This document shows positions 51,690 to 60,635 of a stretch of 64,000 nucleotides of DNA, piece by piece. The notes under the pieces are model-generated. The model searched no databases and was not told the DNA's origin. It worked only from the letters and a program-made list of their open reading frames with translations. A program made the position numbers and the translations under genes. This DNA is from S5-A14a sp050908895 (GTDB lineage: Bacteria > Bacillota > Clostridia > Peptostreptococcales > Anaerovoracaceae), in contig CP171222.1 in NCBI GenBank assembly GCA_050908895.1, positions 124,001-188,000 on the forward strand, written 5' to 3'. Every line of letters starts with the position of its first letter. The stretch's first letter is position 1.

Positions 51690-51718
51690 AATATAACATA
51701 TGTGGATACATAAGTCAA
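51690..51718 (-). promoter_or_regulatory. Promoter of the accessory block in the prophage
   Basis: On the minus strand TTGACT (51718-51713) and TATATT (51695-51690), 17-bp spacer. About 60 nt of leader with a small ATCAGG/CCTGAT-type hairpin precede the 39-residue ORF. It sits inside the late operon, so the block may be expressed independently during lysogeny. Confidence 0.55.
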
Positions 51719-51739
51719 GAGGTTTTTATAAAATATTTT

Positions 51740-52102
51740 TTAATTTCTTACAGGTAACTCTTGATAGTCCTCGTACATGTGCTCAACAGTGTGATTCCCA
51801 CCAAGCCTCTTGTATGCCCTGAACATATCTGTCGTTACCTCGTACTCTGTTAAAGTCGTTTGATTATTTGCTATAGCCTTTGACATTTCTTCTTTAAGTC
51901 TGAACCGCAAGAGAGCAAGTGTGCCCTCTGAATTAGCAGTTAGCTTTTCGTTTACGTGATTTAAAGTGCTTTTAAATTCGCTATCCTCCAGTTTTGATTG
52001 GTAGTCGTCTTGTATTTTTTTAACTGCCCATCTAAAACACTTAATTATTACACCGATTATTGTTATAACTCCTAAAACGATTGATATTACTGTTGTTGAC
52101 AT
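51740..52102 (-). CDS. Small membrane-anchored phage protein
   Basis: 120 residues: one N-terminal helix (VISIVLGVITIIGVIIKCFRWAV), then a charged coiled region and a C-terminal FRAYKRLGGNHTVEHMYEDYQELP. Similar one-helix proteins occur just before the lysis module in siphoviruses; some may act as holin partners. Function not established. Confidence 0.55.
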   Translation of the reverse strand: MSTTVISIVLGVITIIGVIIKCFRWAVKKIQDDYQSKLEDSEFKSTLNHVNEKLTANSEGTLALLRFRLKEEMSKAIANNQTTLTEYEVTTDMFRAYKRLGGNHTVEHMYEDYQELPVRN

Positions 52103-52103
52103 G

Positions 52104-52691
52104 TTATTCTTCCTTTGCTAGCTTTTCAATTTTCTCCCATTTGTCATCTTTACCTGGTTCGGAATTATCTATTATCTTATCTGTAGCTTTATATAAATCA
52201 CCGTACCATTTTACATAAACTCCTTTTTCAAAAGTTTCATCGCGATTCCACGCCTTAGCACTACCTATGTTTTTTGTGTATTCAGGGTTTGCACCATCTT
52301 CTGCTACTTTCTTCACTTCTTTTCTCCATGTTTCTGTGTCAAAAATTGGGTTGGATTGGTTGTCTGATACATGCTCTTTATTAGCATAGTAAAGCACTCC
52401 AAATTTATTAACTGGTTGGTCTTTAAGATATTTAGTGTTCTCTCGCCACTCTTGTGTTAATCTAATGTCTACTATATTACCTTTTGCTACGTCTGCAATT
52501 AAAGCTTTGTCGATTATGTTTTGTGTTAACTCTTCCTTTGTTTGTTGCTTTTCGACTTTTTTTACGATAGCCTCCAGTTCCGCGGGTGTAAACGTTATAT
52601 CTACCTCGATGCCATTATTTTTTGTTGCGTAACCGCGATACTCCACTACTCTGTTATCTGTTAGTACCTCATTAATTGTTAGCCTTTTCAT
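52104..52691 (-). CDS. Phage tail-associated protein with carbohydrate-binding-like repeats
   Basis: 195 residues. After an N-terminal strand-rich part there are two related modules: EWRENTKYLKDQPVNKFGVLYYANKEHVS (about 92-120) and AWNRDETFEKGVYVKWYGDLYKATDKI (about 148-174). Both look like short chitin-binding (CBM5/12-type) modules with W..G.YV..Y..LY. It overlaps the fibre gene by 20 bp. Likely part of the host-recognition tip. Confidence 0.6.
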   Translation of the reverse strand: MKRLTINEVLTDNRVVEYRGYATKNNGIEVDITFTPAELEAIVKKVEKQQTKEELTQNIIDKALIADVAKGNIVDIRLTQEWRENTKYLKDQPVNKFGVLYYANKEHVSDNQSNPIFDTETWRKEVKKVAEDGANPEYTKNIGSAKAWNRDETFEKGVYVKWYGDLYKATDKIIDNSEPGKDDKWEKIEKLAKEE

Positions 52692-54942
52692 TTTTTATAT
52701 CCTCCAACATTTTCTTGATTTCGGCGATTTCTTCCTTTAATTGTTTATTTTCTTCGGAGAGTTCTTGCACTCCCTTTAAAGCCAAGTTAGCAAGTCTTAA
52801 TACATCTAGTTTTAGTATGTCACCATCTTTAAATACTAAGCTGTCGTCGATTTTCTGAACCTCTTGTGCTATAGTACCGATATTTGTGTGTTTTTGGTGG
52901 AATTTCCCCTTAATCCAGTCATATTCTTTAAATTTTAATTCTTTTATTGTGTCTAAAGCTTTATGCTTTGTATCTGTGATGTTTTCTTTCAGCTTTCGGT
53001 CAGACGAGGCGTTTTTAACAGCACTCCAAAGAGAGTAGCTTGTATTATTGTACTCATAAAAGATATCGTTTTCCTGTCCGCCCCAAAGCAAACCTACATT
53101 TGATGTCCTTTTTATCCCGTACCTGTCTAGTGAGCGATAAAATTTTAAATTTTTTATAGTAACATTCTCTCCGTCTATCCATGCACCATTATTAGCAGAC
53201 ATATAACCATCCGTTTGCACATACCATGATTTAGACCCCGGATTATACCAACTGTTCCCCCAGTTTGCCCAAAATGCTATTTTATGTTTGCCGTTTCCGT
53301 CTCCCCCCATGCCAATTTGCCAATTTTTAGTTGTAATCCAAGGTCCATATCCACCCCAAAATTCTCCGATTATAAAAGGGCCTATCTCTCCGGTGTACGC
53401 CTTTAAAGCACCGCGGATGTCAAAAGTCTTTGTTACAGCCGTGATTTGTTCTGGCGTTAGCTCTAGTCTGCTAAATATCCGCCTTACGTCGCTTGAGTCT
53501 GTCTTAGTATCTAAATTACGTTTAACTGTAGAGACTTCTAGCGCATAAGTATCAGATTTTTGCTCAACGGTCGAAATTCTCTTTTCGACCTCGCGATTTT
53601 TTTGATCATAAACGGATTGGGAAACTTTAGAGGATATGCTGTCTTTAAGTTGACTAAGCTCGCTGGAGTACTCACTTCTAAACTGTGTGTAATCCGCGTC
53701 TTTACCGTCTCTGCCTTTTATTAAAGTCCAGTTGTATTTACGATAATCCGTGCTGTCATATTCCAAAAAGTCTGTATATGTGCCAAGATATTTCTTGTTG
53801 CGGCTGTCTGATACGCTGAAATCGCTGCCTTGTGGACTATTAGCATAGGCGATATGTAAATATGGAGTTTTACCATCAGCACCAGCCGTGCCCGGCAATC
53901 CTTTTGCACCATCAGCACCTTTTATTAGTGTCCATTTATACCTGCGATAATCTTCGCTATCTTGCTTATTATCGTCTACGTATATGCCGATGTACTTTTT
54001 GGTTGCACCATCAGCTGTGCTAAAATCGCTGCCTTGCGGGCTATTAGCATAGGCGATATGGGTGTAAGAAGATGCACCTGGAATTCCGTCCTTGCCGTCT
54101 CTGCCTTGCAGTCCTTGTAGTCCTCTTAATCCATCTTCTCCTTTTATCCGTACCCACGTGTACTTTGTATAGTCGTAAGAAGCTTGCGGTTTAGAATCTG
54201 TGTACGTTCCTAAATATTTTTTGTTTCCCTCTGTAGAAAACGAAAAACCACCCCCATATCCGTCATCCGCATAAGCTATGTGCAAATAAGACGATTTGCC
54301 GTCTGCGCCTTGTGTGCCGTTTTGGCCATCTACTCCATCACGCCATGCTTTTGTATACTCGATCGTGCCATCGTCATATTCGATTTTTTGCCGGTACCAT
54401 TTTACATTGCCCTCAGCCTTTGGATAATTGGGCGGCTTCTCAGGACTGATTGGCACCTTTTCTTTAGTTCCAATCTGCCTTACATTTGGCACAGGCTGCA
54501 CTACATCTTCTTCTCTTAATTTGCGTTCTTCTCGTTTGCCGTCACTATAAGTCTTTACTTCGTAAACTTCTACTTTGCTCCCGTTTTTACCCGGTATATA
54601 GTTTTCAAAATCCGTATCTTTGCTGGACAGCTTTTCAATTTTAACCTCGTGGGGTATCGGTATTATAACTTTTCTTCGCTCCGTGGTGATTTTAAAAGTC
54701 ACTGGTGGCGGAGTCGGGTCATCTCCTGTGTAAGCTGTTGCCTCTGTGCCTCGTGTTATATATCTGCTTGGCTTATCCAATAGCTCATAAGTTTCGCTAG
54801 ACCAAAGTGTTTGTTTCCAACGCACCCTCAAAATTTCTCCGTCTATCTCTAGCTTTGTAAAATCCTTATGGCTGGTGGTTAGATATATCTCTGCATCGCT
54901 TGGCGATACTCCGTATTTAACTGTTACCTTTATGCCATCCAT
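52672..54942 (-). CDS. Phage tail fibre with tandem repeats and S74 intramolecular chaperone
   Basis: About 756 residues. N-terminal virion-attaching part (1-175); then three repeats of about 60 residues (YLHIAYAN...KKYLGTYTD...YRKYNWTLIKG) separated by short collagen-like Gly-X-Y stretches (GLQGRDGKDGIPG, GAKGLPGTAGADG); a beta-structured middle; and a C-terminal peptidase S74 chaperone (SDRKLKENI ... TNIGTIAQEVQKIDD) ending in a coiled coil. The S74 domain trimerises the fibre and cuts itself off at SDRK. The ATG shares its A with the upstream stop (TAATG). Confidence 0.88.
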   Translation of the reverse strand: MDGIKVTVKYGVSPSDAEIYLTTSHKDFTKLEIDGEILRVRWKQTLWSSETYELLDKPSRYITRGTEATAYTGDDPTPPPVTFKITTERRKVIIPIPHEVKIEKLSSKDTDFENYIPGKNGSKVEVYEVKTYSDGKREERKLREEDVVQPVPNVRQIGTKEKVPISPEKPPNYPKAEGNVKWYRQKIEYDDGTIEYTKAWRDGVDGQNGTQGADGKSSYLHIAYADDGYGGGFSFSTEGNKKYLGTYTDSKPQASYDYTKYTWVRIKGEDGLRGLQGLQGRDGKDGIPGASSYTHIAYANSPQGSDFSTADGATKKYIGIYVDDNKQDSEDYRRYKWTLIKGADGAKGLPGTAGADGKTPYLHIAYANSPQGSDFSVSDSRNKKYLGTYTDFLEYDSTDYRKYNWTLIKGRDGKDADYTQFRSEYSSELSQLKDSISSKVSQSVYDQKNREVEKRISTVEQKSDTYALEVSTVKRNLDTKTDSSDVRRIFSRLELTPEQITAVTKTFDIRGALKAYTGEIGPFIIGEFWGGYGPWITTKNWQIGMGGDGNGKHKIAFWANWGNSWYNPGSKSWYVQTDGYMSANNGAWIDGENVTIKNLKFYRSLDRYGIKRTSNVGLLWGGQENDIFYEYNNTSYSLWSAVKNASSDRKLKENITDTKHKALDTIKELKFKEYDWIKGKFHQKHTNIGTIAQEVQKIDDSLVFKDGDILKLDVLRLANLALKGVQELSEENKQLKEEIAEIKKMLEDIKNEKANN

Positions 54943-56522
54943 TATATCTCTACCTCCTGCCAACCGTACTGAGGTGGCTTATCCCTTGTGCCAAGAGAGT
55001 GTTGTAATGTAATACTTTTTATACCTCTACCTTTTAAGTCTGTTTCGTTTTTGTTAATGTAGTCTTTTACAGTAAGATTTATAGATACGTTTGAGCTTAG
55101 ATCTAGTGACTGACCAACGTCGGATGCTAATTTATTTGCTGTAATCGAATGGGCTGCGATAAAGTCTGTGTTAAATTGCCCATCTATCGTCCAACTAAAT
55201 TTATAAGGCCCGTTTACACCCGTTGAGGAATGGCCTATACCATTTTTATTTATTTGCCATACATTCTTTGCTGTTGTCTCTCTGTTAGAGTCCATGATAA
55301 GCACTTTATCTGGATAGTACTTAACAAAACCACCAAAACCATTATTGATAAGCGCGGTTGATTTTTCTATAGCTTTCTCAATAAAAGACCTTTGTAAGTC
55401 GTTTTTTATATCCTCAATACTGCTTACAACATCAGAGGCTTTATTTATGGCATAAAAAAAAGACCTCTCAGGTTGCCCCAGAGATAGTTCTATATATCTG
55501 TCTCCTAAAGGATCATATCTATAACCAATTAGCCTTTGAGTTGTTTTTATATTTAGTTTTTCGTGTACAACATGTACGGTATCGCCTATGTATATTTCTT
55601 GCAATTGTTTATATCCTTTGTATTCCTCAGTTTGTGATAAATCTACAAAAGATACTTCACATGTTATTTTAGGTTTATCAATGTTTTTTATTTCAAAATC
55701 ACGTTTAACAGCTTCTCTTAACTTTGCAAGAGCCTGTTCGTGTTCTAGCGCTTTTTCGTCGTCAGGATTCAGCTTTTTAGAAACTATATCAGGATACTCT
55801 ATCTTTGATATCCTAGGCATGTGATATTTATCAATTAAATCCGATTCTACGTATTTCTCAGGCAACAGCAGTCCATTGAATCCTTGTGGCATGACCTTAG
55901 TTATCACACTCGATTCATCCAATTTAAAATTCAAACCTGTTAAATTCTTCTTGTATTTGATTGAGACACCTCTATCCATTCCTATCTTCTTTTTCCAGTT
56001 CAAGATAAAGTTGTCTCTTTCTATTTCCCCTCCGCCCCTTTTTAAGAGCGAGTTTTCCTCGTCTCCCATAAGTGCAGATAGTATATTTTTTCTAACAAGC
56101 CTTGAGCTAATGGGACCCTTTACATCACTCAACCCCCTAAAGTTGTGCGGAGTAACTGCTCTATCTAAAAGTTGATTGATTGCACTTTCTCCCCCCTTGT
56201 CCTGAATAAATGTATCCTCAACAAAGTTATACGCGAGATCATAAGAAATGTGAAAAGCATGTACAAATATTCCTAATTCATTATCATCTTTACTAATCGA
56301 ATCTATCCTAAAAGCTTGATACCCTTTTTTTGATTTAGCGCAAACGATTCGCTCCTCTGTAATTTCCCCAAACCTTACACCGTCTATAGGGTAGTAAAAG
56401 TATAAATCAAATATGCCATTTATTTCCTCAGATATAACTGGTTCAGATATGTCATGTAGTACACCCAGCCCACGATTTAGAAACTCCTTTTCGTTTGCTT
56501 CGTATAGATAAACTTTACTCAT
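54942..56522 (-). CDS. Phage tail spike / tail-associated structural protein (Tal-like)
   Basis: 526 residues. The first about 370 match the phage minor structural protein N-terminal (prophage endopeptidase tail) family: VLHDISEPVISEEINGIFDLYFYYP, HAFHISYDLAYNFVED, TQRLIGYRYDPLGDRYIELSLGQPERSF. This forms the hub under the baseplate. The rest (370-526) leads to a fibre-like region. It overlaps Dit by 4 bp and abuts the fibre gene. Confidence 0.88.
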   Translation of the reverse strand: MSKVYLYEANEKEFLNRGLGVLHDISEPVISEEINGIFDLYFYYPIDGVRFGEITEERIVCAKSKKGYQAFRIDSISKDDNELGIFVHAFHISYDLAYNFVEDTFIQDKGGESAINQLLDRAVTPHNFRGLSDVKGPISSRLVRKNILSALMGDEENSLLKRGGGEIERDNFILNWKKKIGMDRGVSIKYKKNLTGLNFKLDESSVITKVMPQGFNGLLLPEKYVESDLIDKYHMPRISKIEYPDIVSKKLNPDDEKALEHEQALAKLREAVKRDFEIKNIDKPKITCEVSFVDLSQTEEYKGYKQLQEIYIGDTVHVVHEKLNIKTTQRLIGYRYDPLGDRYIELSLGQPERSFFYAINKASDVVSSIEDIKNDLQRSFIEKAIEKSTALINNGFGGFVKYYPDKVLIMDSNRETTAKNVWQINKNGIGHSSTGVNGPYKFSWTIDGQFNTDFIAAHSITANKLASDVGQSLDLSSNVSINLTVKDYINKNETDLKGRGIKSITLQHSLGTRDKPPQYGWQEVEI

Positions 56523-57196
56523 ATTTGCCTCCAGTTAGGTCTTATCTCAACTTTACTTGCTCCTGTAAAAGTTAAGACAGAATTTTTGCCCTTTTCTATG
56601 CAAAACATCTCACCACTTGTTTTATCATCCATACCAAGTGAGCCGCGATACACCACATCATTTTCAGTATCGATTTCCACATAATCAGAAACCTCTACTA
56701 TCTTTAATTTTTGTGATCCATCTAAGCTAATCACAACTTCTCCTTTGCCATATACTTTTATGTGCGGATATGCTTCAGCATTATATTTATTATAAAGTGT
56801 TACCGATTGTGTGCCTGTAATAAGCTCCCTACCTGAAATTAAATACTGGTATGGGTTAAGCATTAAATATATATCAAAAGCTATCAACTCCCCATCATCT
56901 AGTATTTGGTTAAAGTTTCCAGTCTTTACTCTATATTTCCAAAATACATCAGGGGAGTTATCAAAAGATAATTCCCCTGTAAATCCAAAATAGTCTATTA
57001 GATTGCTTCTCGTATTTTCAGCATGGCCTGTTAAGCTGATAGGGATATCTTTATAAGTTCCCTTATCAATAATTAAACTTCCGCTTCTGCCACTTACAAT
57101 TTTTTCTTCATAGTCTCGCTCAGGAGCTGGGATTGATGGCAATTGACTAAATGTTATATGCATATCGGTTGCACTTTTACCATTAATTTTGATCAT
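56519..57196 (-). CDS. Distal tail protein (Dit)
   Basis: 225 residues. SQLPSIPAPERDYEEKIVSGRSGSLIIDKGTYKDIPISLTGH is the N-terminal Dit/Sipho-tail signature and YPHIKVYGKGEVVISLDGS the C-terminal galectin-like domain. It forms the hexameric ring joining tail tube and baseplate. It shares its first base region with the tape measure stop. Confidence 0.88.
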   Translation of the reverse strand: MIKINGKSATDMHITFSQLPSIPAPERDYEEKIVSGRSGSLIIDKGTYKDIPISLTGHAENTRSNLIDYFGFTGELSFDNSPDVFWKYRVKTGNFNQILDDGELIAFDIYLMLNPYQYLISGRELITGTQSVTLYNKYNAEAYPHIKVYGKGEVVISLDGSQKLKIVEVSDYVEIDTENDVVYRGSLGMDDKTSGEMFCIEKGKNSVLTFTGASKVEIRPNWRQI

Positions 57197-60033
57197 TAAA
57201 TACCTCCTGTTGCAAGCTTTTGTCTCTTCATTTCATCGCCTATGCGCCTTACAAGATTTCTAACATCTTCCTTAGTGTTATTCTCCACCTTTTCAATCCT
57301 TATGTTGATATCGCCTTTTCCTGTACCACTTGAGTATTCTTTATTCTCTTTCTCAGTGAGTACTCTTTCACCTCTATGCAAATGCACCCTATATCCATCA
57401 TAAGGAACGTTGTCTATACCACTTGCCCTGTGGCTGTATGTTCTTTTATGATTGTTAGTATATATGTTAGTAGTCCTGTTAGTAACCTCATTTCTAGTGA
57501 TCGTATAAGTCCTATCTTTATACTTTACGCCATTAATATCCTTAGCGTTTCTCTTTGCACCTTTAAATAGTTTTTGGAAAAAACTCATCTGCTTGCCTGT
57601 ATCTGTATCGATTTGCTTAGTCAGTTCAGGGTATGCCTTTTTAAGACTATTTATACCCTTAGTTCTTACATCTTCCAATTGTTTGATGGAGTTTTTCTTA
57701 AACTCTTTTGCCCCTTCGACTATAGCGTCATAGTTAGCCCTTTGGCTTGCCGTCATCTCTTGTCCCGAAAGCTCTATATCTGTTTTATAGCGAGCGGCCA
57801 TAGAAAGTATCTGATCATATTTATCTTCCGCAGCTTTTACACCTTCATCTCTTTCTCTGTTTAACTTTTGGATTGTATCTTCAACCATTTTGGATGTAAC
57901 TTGAGACTTATTGTCAGCAAGATTTTGAATTAAGAGCTCTTGTTCATTTTTACTCTGTGTTACTGCACGAATCTGCTCTGTAGACATTTCTTGGTACAAC
58001 TGATCTAGTTCTTGTTTTTCCTCAGTCGCATTTTCGACGCCTTTATTCTTAATCTCTCCATAAAGTTCAATGATTCTGCTTGCCATATTTTCCACCTTTG
58101 TTTTTCTATCTTCAGACATGGCATTTACATCTTCAAGAATCTTTGCTTTTTGGTCGGCTGTCAGTGTAGTAGATGTTCCGAAAAGTTCCTGATAGTCAGC
58201 TATATTTTTGTTTTTCTGATTTTCTATAGCAGTCTTTGTTCTTTCTGCCATCTCTTCTACTTTTGTTGTAATACTGGTGATATTTTCATCCGTAAGAGGC
58301 CTTACTTGAGCAAATAGCTCTATAGTTGCCTTTTGTGCACCTTCTGATAAATCGTAATACGCTTTCATTTGCTTTTTAGTCTCAGCACTTAGCCTAACCG
58401 TTGTCTGCTCTGCAACGCTCACCATCCTACCACTAACTCTTCTCATAGTGTGACCTGTGGTTATAACTCCATCTTTTAAGTTGTTTACAGCTGGTGTGGC
58501 TTTCTGCTCCATGCCCTTGTGTATAAGATATGCTCCACCTGCTACAACTGCCGCTCCCGCTACAAACGGAGCCGCCGCTGTCGCAACACCACCAAGCCCC
58601 GCAACTAATCCGCCTATACCTGTAGCACCTCCGGCTGTACCCGCAACTGCCCCAAGTCCTCCTAAAGCCTTTGTTGCTCCTGCCATTGCTGGCACTGCCG
58701 CTTTAGATCCTAATCCAAGTAACCCCATGCCTTTGCTTGCAAGGCTTATAGCCTTAGGCAATTTGCCCACGGTTTGCATAAGCCCACCTGTAACTTTTAA
58801 AACAGGACCTGCGGCCATTGCAAAGGCACCAAATTTCAATATTGCACTTTGGGTACTATCGTCAAGACTCGTAAACCAGTTTACTGCCTTTTCTACCCCA
58901 GCCACTATTTTATCTAAAACAGGTAATAGCTTTTCGCCCATTTCTATGCTCTTGTTTTTTATTCTATTTAGCATATCAGCCATTTTAGCCGCTTTTGTGG
59001 AGTTCATTTTTTTAAAAGCTTCATTCGTGCTACCAGCACTTTTGTTCATTTCTTTTAAAATGTCATTAAACTCTTTTCCGTCGCCACTTGCTAACACCAT
59101 AGCCGCTGACCCAGCCTCAACGGATCCAAATAGATCCTTTAAAGTTTTGCCATTATCTTTAGCGTATTTGTTTAGCATTTTGAAGATTTCGCTTGTGGAT
59201 TTACCTTCTTTTTTTAGATCCGCAAAACCTTTGCCAGATAGCTCTCTTAGAGCCTTATCTGTTTCGCTTCCTGACTTAGTAAGTTCGGATAACATTGCTC
59301 TAAGATATGTTCCAGATTCAGCTGTAGCAATACCATTTTTAGTAAGCACTGCATAAGCAGTCGATAGTTCTGACATTTTAAAGTTAGCCGCACTTGCGGT
59401 TGGGATAACTTTACCCATGCTTGAGGCTAGTTCGTCTACCGTAGTCTTACCCAAATTCTGTGTGGTTATAAGCATATCAGACACCTTATTGGCGTCTTTA
59501 GCTTTAAGCTTATATCCGTTTATCGCCGTTGTTAATATGTCTACCGCTTTAGCTCCATCAGTAAAACCACCTTTTGCAAGTTTCATCGCCTCTGTCGTAA
59601 ACTTTATAGCTTTTGTTTGGTCGACCCCTGCCGATATTGAGTTATAAACAGCCTCTGAAAATTCTTCTACAGGTACTTTGGCTTCCGTCGAAGCCTTCAG
59701 TATATTCTTTTTGTACTCATTAAAGTTAACTTTGCTTGAATCCAGCAAAGTACTTACTTTGGCAAATGATTTTTCATAATTAATCGCAAGCTTTGTTAGC
59801 CCTGCACCTGCTGCAAGCATTGGAACAGTCAAATATTTTGTCATAGTCCCACCAACTGACGATAGTTTATTGCCTGCACTAGCTATTCTTCCAAATTTAC
59901 CAGTTATCTGCTTGGCACTTTCATCGACTTCTGTTCCAACTTTTTTAAATCCTTGCTTGATTTTAGACGTGTTTACAATTACCTCTGTCACTATCGGAGG
60001 GAGTCCTACTCCACCAACGCTCACCATACTCAT
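57196..60033 (-). CDS. Phage tape measure protein
   Basis: 945 residues. The N-terminal about 350 match TP901-type tape measures (VIVNTSKIKQGFKKVGTEVDESAKQI; FAKVSTLLDSSKVNFNEYKKNI; EEFSEAVYNSISAG). A hydrophobic Gly/Ala-rich region follows (about 415-500), then long coiled coils. Tail length should scale with it at about 0.15 nm per residue, giving roughly 140 nm. It overlaps the preceding frame by 4 bp. Confidence 0.93.
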   Translation of the reverse strand: MSMVSVGGVGLPPIVTEVIVNTSKIKQGFKKVGTEVDESAKQITGKFGRIASAGNKLSSVGGTMTKYLTVPMLAAGAGLTKLAINYEKSFAKVSTLLDSSKVNFNEYKKNILKASTEAKVPVEEFSEAVYNSISAGVDQTKAIKFTTEAMKLAKGGFTDGAKAVDILTTAINGYKLKAKDANKVSDMLITTQNLGKTTVDELASSMGKVIPTASAANFKMSELSTAYAVLTKNGIATAESGTYLRAMLSELTKSGSETDKALRELSGKGFADLKKEGKSTSEIFKMLNKYAKDNGKTLKDLFGSVEAGSAAMVLASGDGKEFNDILKEMNKSAGSTNEAFKKMNSTKAAKMADMLNRIKNKSIEMGEKLLPVLDKIVAGVEKAVNWFTSLDDSTQSAILKFGAFAMAAGPVLKVTGGLMQTVGKLPKAISLASKGMGLLGLGSKAAVPAMAGATKALGGLGAVAGTAGGATGIGGLVAGLGGVATAAAPFVAGAAVVAGGAYLIHKGMEQKATPAVNNLKDGVITTGHTMRRVSGRMVSVAEQTTVRLSAETKKQMKAYYDLSEGAQKATIELFAQVRPLTDENITSITTKVEEMAERTKTAIENQKNKNIADYQELFGTSTTLTADQKAKILEDVNAMSEDRKTKVENMASRIIELYGEIKNKGVENATEEKQELDQLYQEMSTEQIRAVTQSKNEQELLIQNLADNKSQVTSKMVEDTIQKLNRERDEGVKAAEDKYDQILSMAARYKTDIELSGQEMTASQRANYDAIVEGAKEFKKNSIKQLEDVRTKGINSLKKAYPELTKQIDTDTGKQMSFFQKLFKGAKRNAKDINGVKYKDRTYTITRNEVTNRTTNIYTNNHKRTYSHRASGIDNVPYDGYRVHLHRGERVLTEKENKEYSSGTGKGDINIRIEKVENNTKEDVRNLVRRIGDEMKRQKLATGGI

Positions 60034-60350
60034 ACTTGTTTTGCCCCCTTTGCTCTAATTTTGTCTATATCCGCATGCTTTTGTTGCAACCTCCAGATAT
60101 CCTTTAACACGGCCTTACCATCCTCTGTAGCCTGCATAGAGTCAATCCAGCTATCTTTTTTTATAATCAAATAAAGAGTAAGAGGTAAATTCTCAATTTC
60201 AAAAATCGAACAATCAGCATATCTTGCCATACGTTTCAGCTCAGCAGTATGCTGTGTGAATTCTGCCTCCCACTCTTCGCTATTAAAATATTTTCTAAAA
60301 ATAGCATGCCTTACTTGCGGATCATCAGGCAAAGGGATTTTTAGTTTGGG
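60030..60350 (-). CDS. Tail chaperone extension, made by -1 frameshift (gpGT-like)
   Basis: The frame holds LKIPLPDDPQVRHAIFRKYFNSEEWEAEF-like sequence of about 104 residues and is open upstream to the slippery site at 60344-60350. It has only a TTG as possible start and no good ribosome site, so it is best read as the C-terminal part of a fusion of about 200 residues with the chaperone encoded before it. Such fusions recruit tail tube subunits to the tape measure. Confidence 0.75.
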   Translation of the reverse strand, partial: PKLKIPLPDDPQVRHAIFRKYFNSEEWEAEFTQHTAELKRMARYADCSIFEIENLPLTLYLIIKKDSWIDSMQATEDGKAVLKDIWRLQQKHADIDKIRAKGAKQV

Positions 60351-60634
60351 TCTTCTACCAAATCAATAGATCTAGCAATAAACAACTGCCATAGGTATAT
60401 AACTGCTGGTCTAGTAAGATTTTCTACATCATCAGGCGTAAATTTGATTCCCTCTTCGTTATTACTTAATACCTCAGCAATAAGCTTCATCTGACCTTTT
60501 GAATCATCTTTCTTTTCGATATCAACCATCTTATCAAATTGCTTGACTGTAATATCTCTAACCTTAATTTCTTTATCGCCAATTTTGATATCAGTCGTTC
60601 TGTTTATTAACTCATTAAGATTTATCTTATCCAT
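60341..60634 (-). CDS. Phage tail assembly chaperone (gpG-like)
   Basis: About 97 residues, mostly helical and acidic: MDKINLNELINRTTDIKIGDKEIKVRDITVKQFDKMVDIEKKDD ... IYLWQLFIARSIDLVEDPN. Position between major tail protein and tape measure, and a frameshift site at its last codons, define it as tail assembly chaperone. The open frame extends to a TTG at 60646; ATG 60634 lies 12 nt after GAGG. Confidence 0.85.
   Translation of the reverse strand: MDKINLNELINRTTDIKIGDKEIKVRDITVKQFDKMVDIEKKDDSKGQMKLIAEVLSNNEEGIKFTPDDVENLTRPAVIYLWQLFIARSIDLVEDPN
60344..60350 (-). promoter_or_regulatory. -1 programmed frameshift site CCCAAAC
   Basis: On the minus strand the heptamer C CCA AAC lies in the chaperone frame, directly followed by its TAA stop. 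A -1 slip re-pairs CCC AAA and enters the downstream frame with CTA AAA ATC. Confidence 0.8.
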
Positions 60635-60635
60635 C

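Noticed and set aside
51640..51690. Hammerhead-ribozyme-like core (CTGATGA followed by GAAA, with an upstream GTC)
   Set aside because: The stem I and stem III partners do not pair, the base after GAAA cannot pair with the G of GTC, and stem II is poor.
52672..54942. CRISPR-like repeated DNA in the fibre gene
   Set aside because: The repeats are about 180 bp, coding and in frame; no short palindromic repeats with unique spacers occur anywhere in the window.
58457..59356. Long plus-strand open frame of 299 codons opposite the tape measure gene
   Set aside because: Shadow of an Ala/Gly-rich coding strand; composition (Ala, Pro, Ser rich) and lack of a ribosome site argue against a gene.
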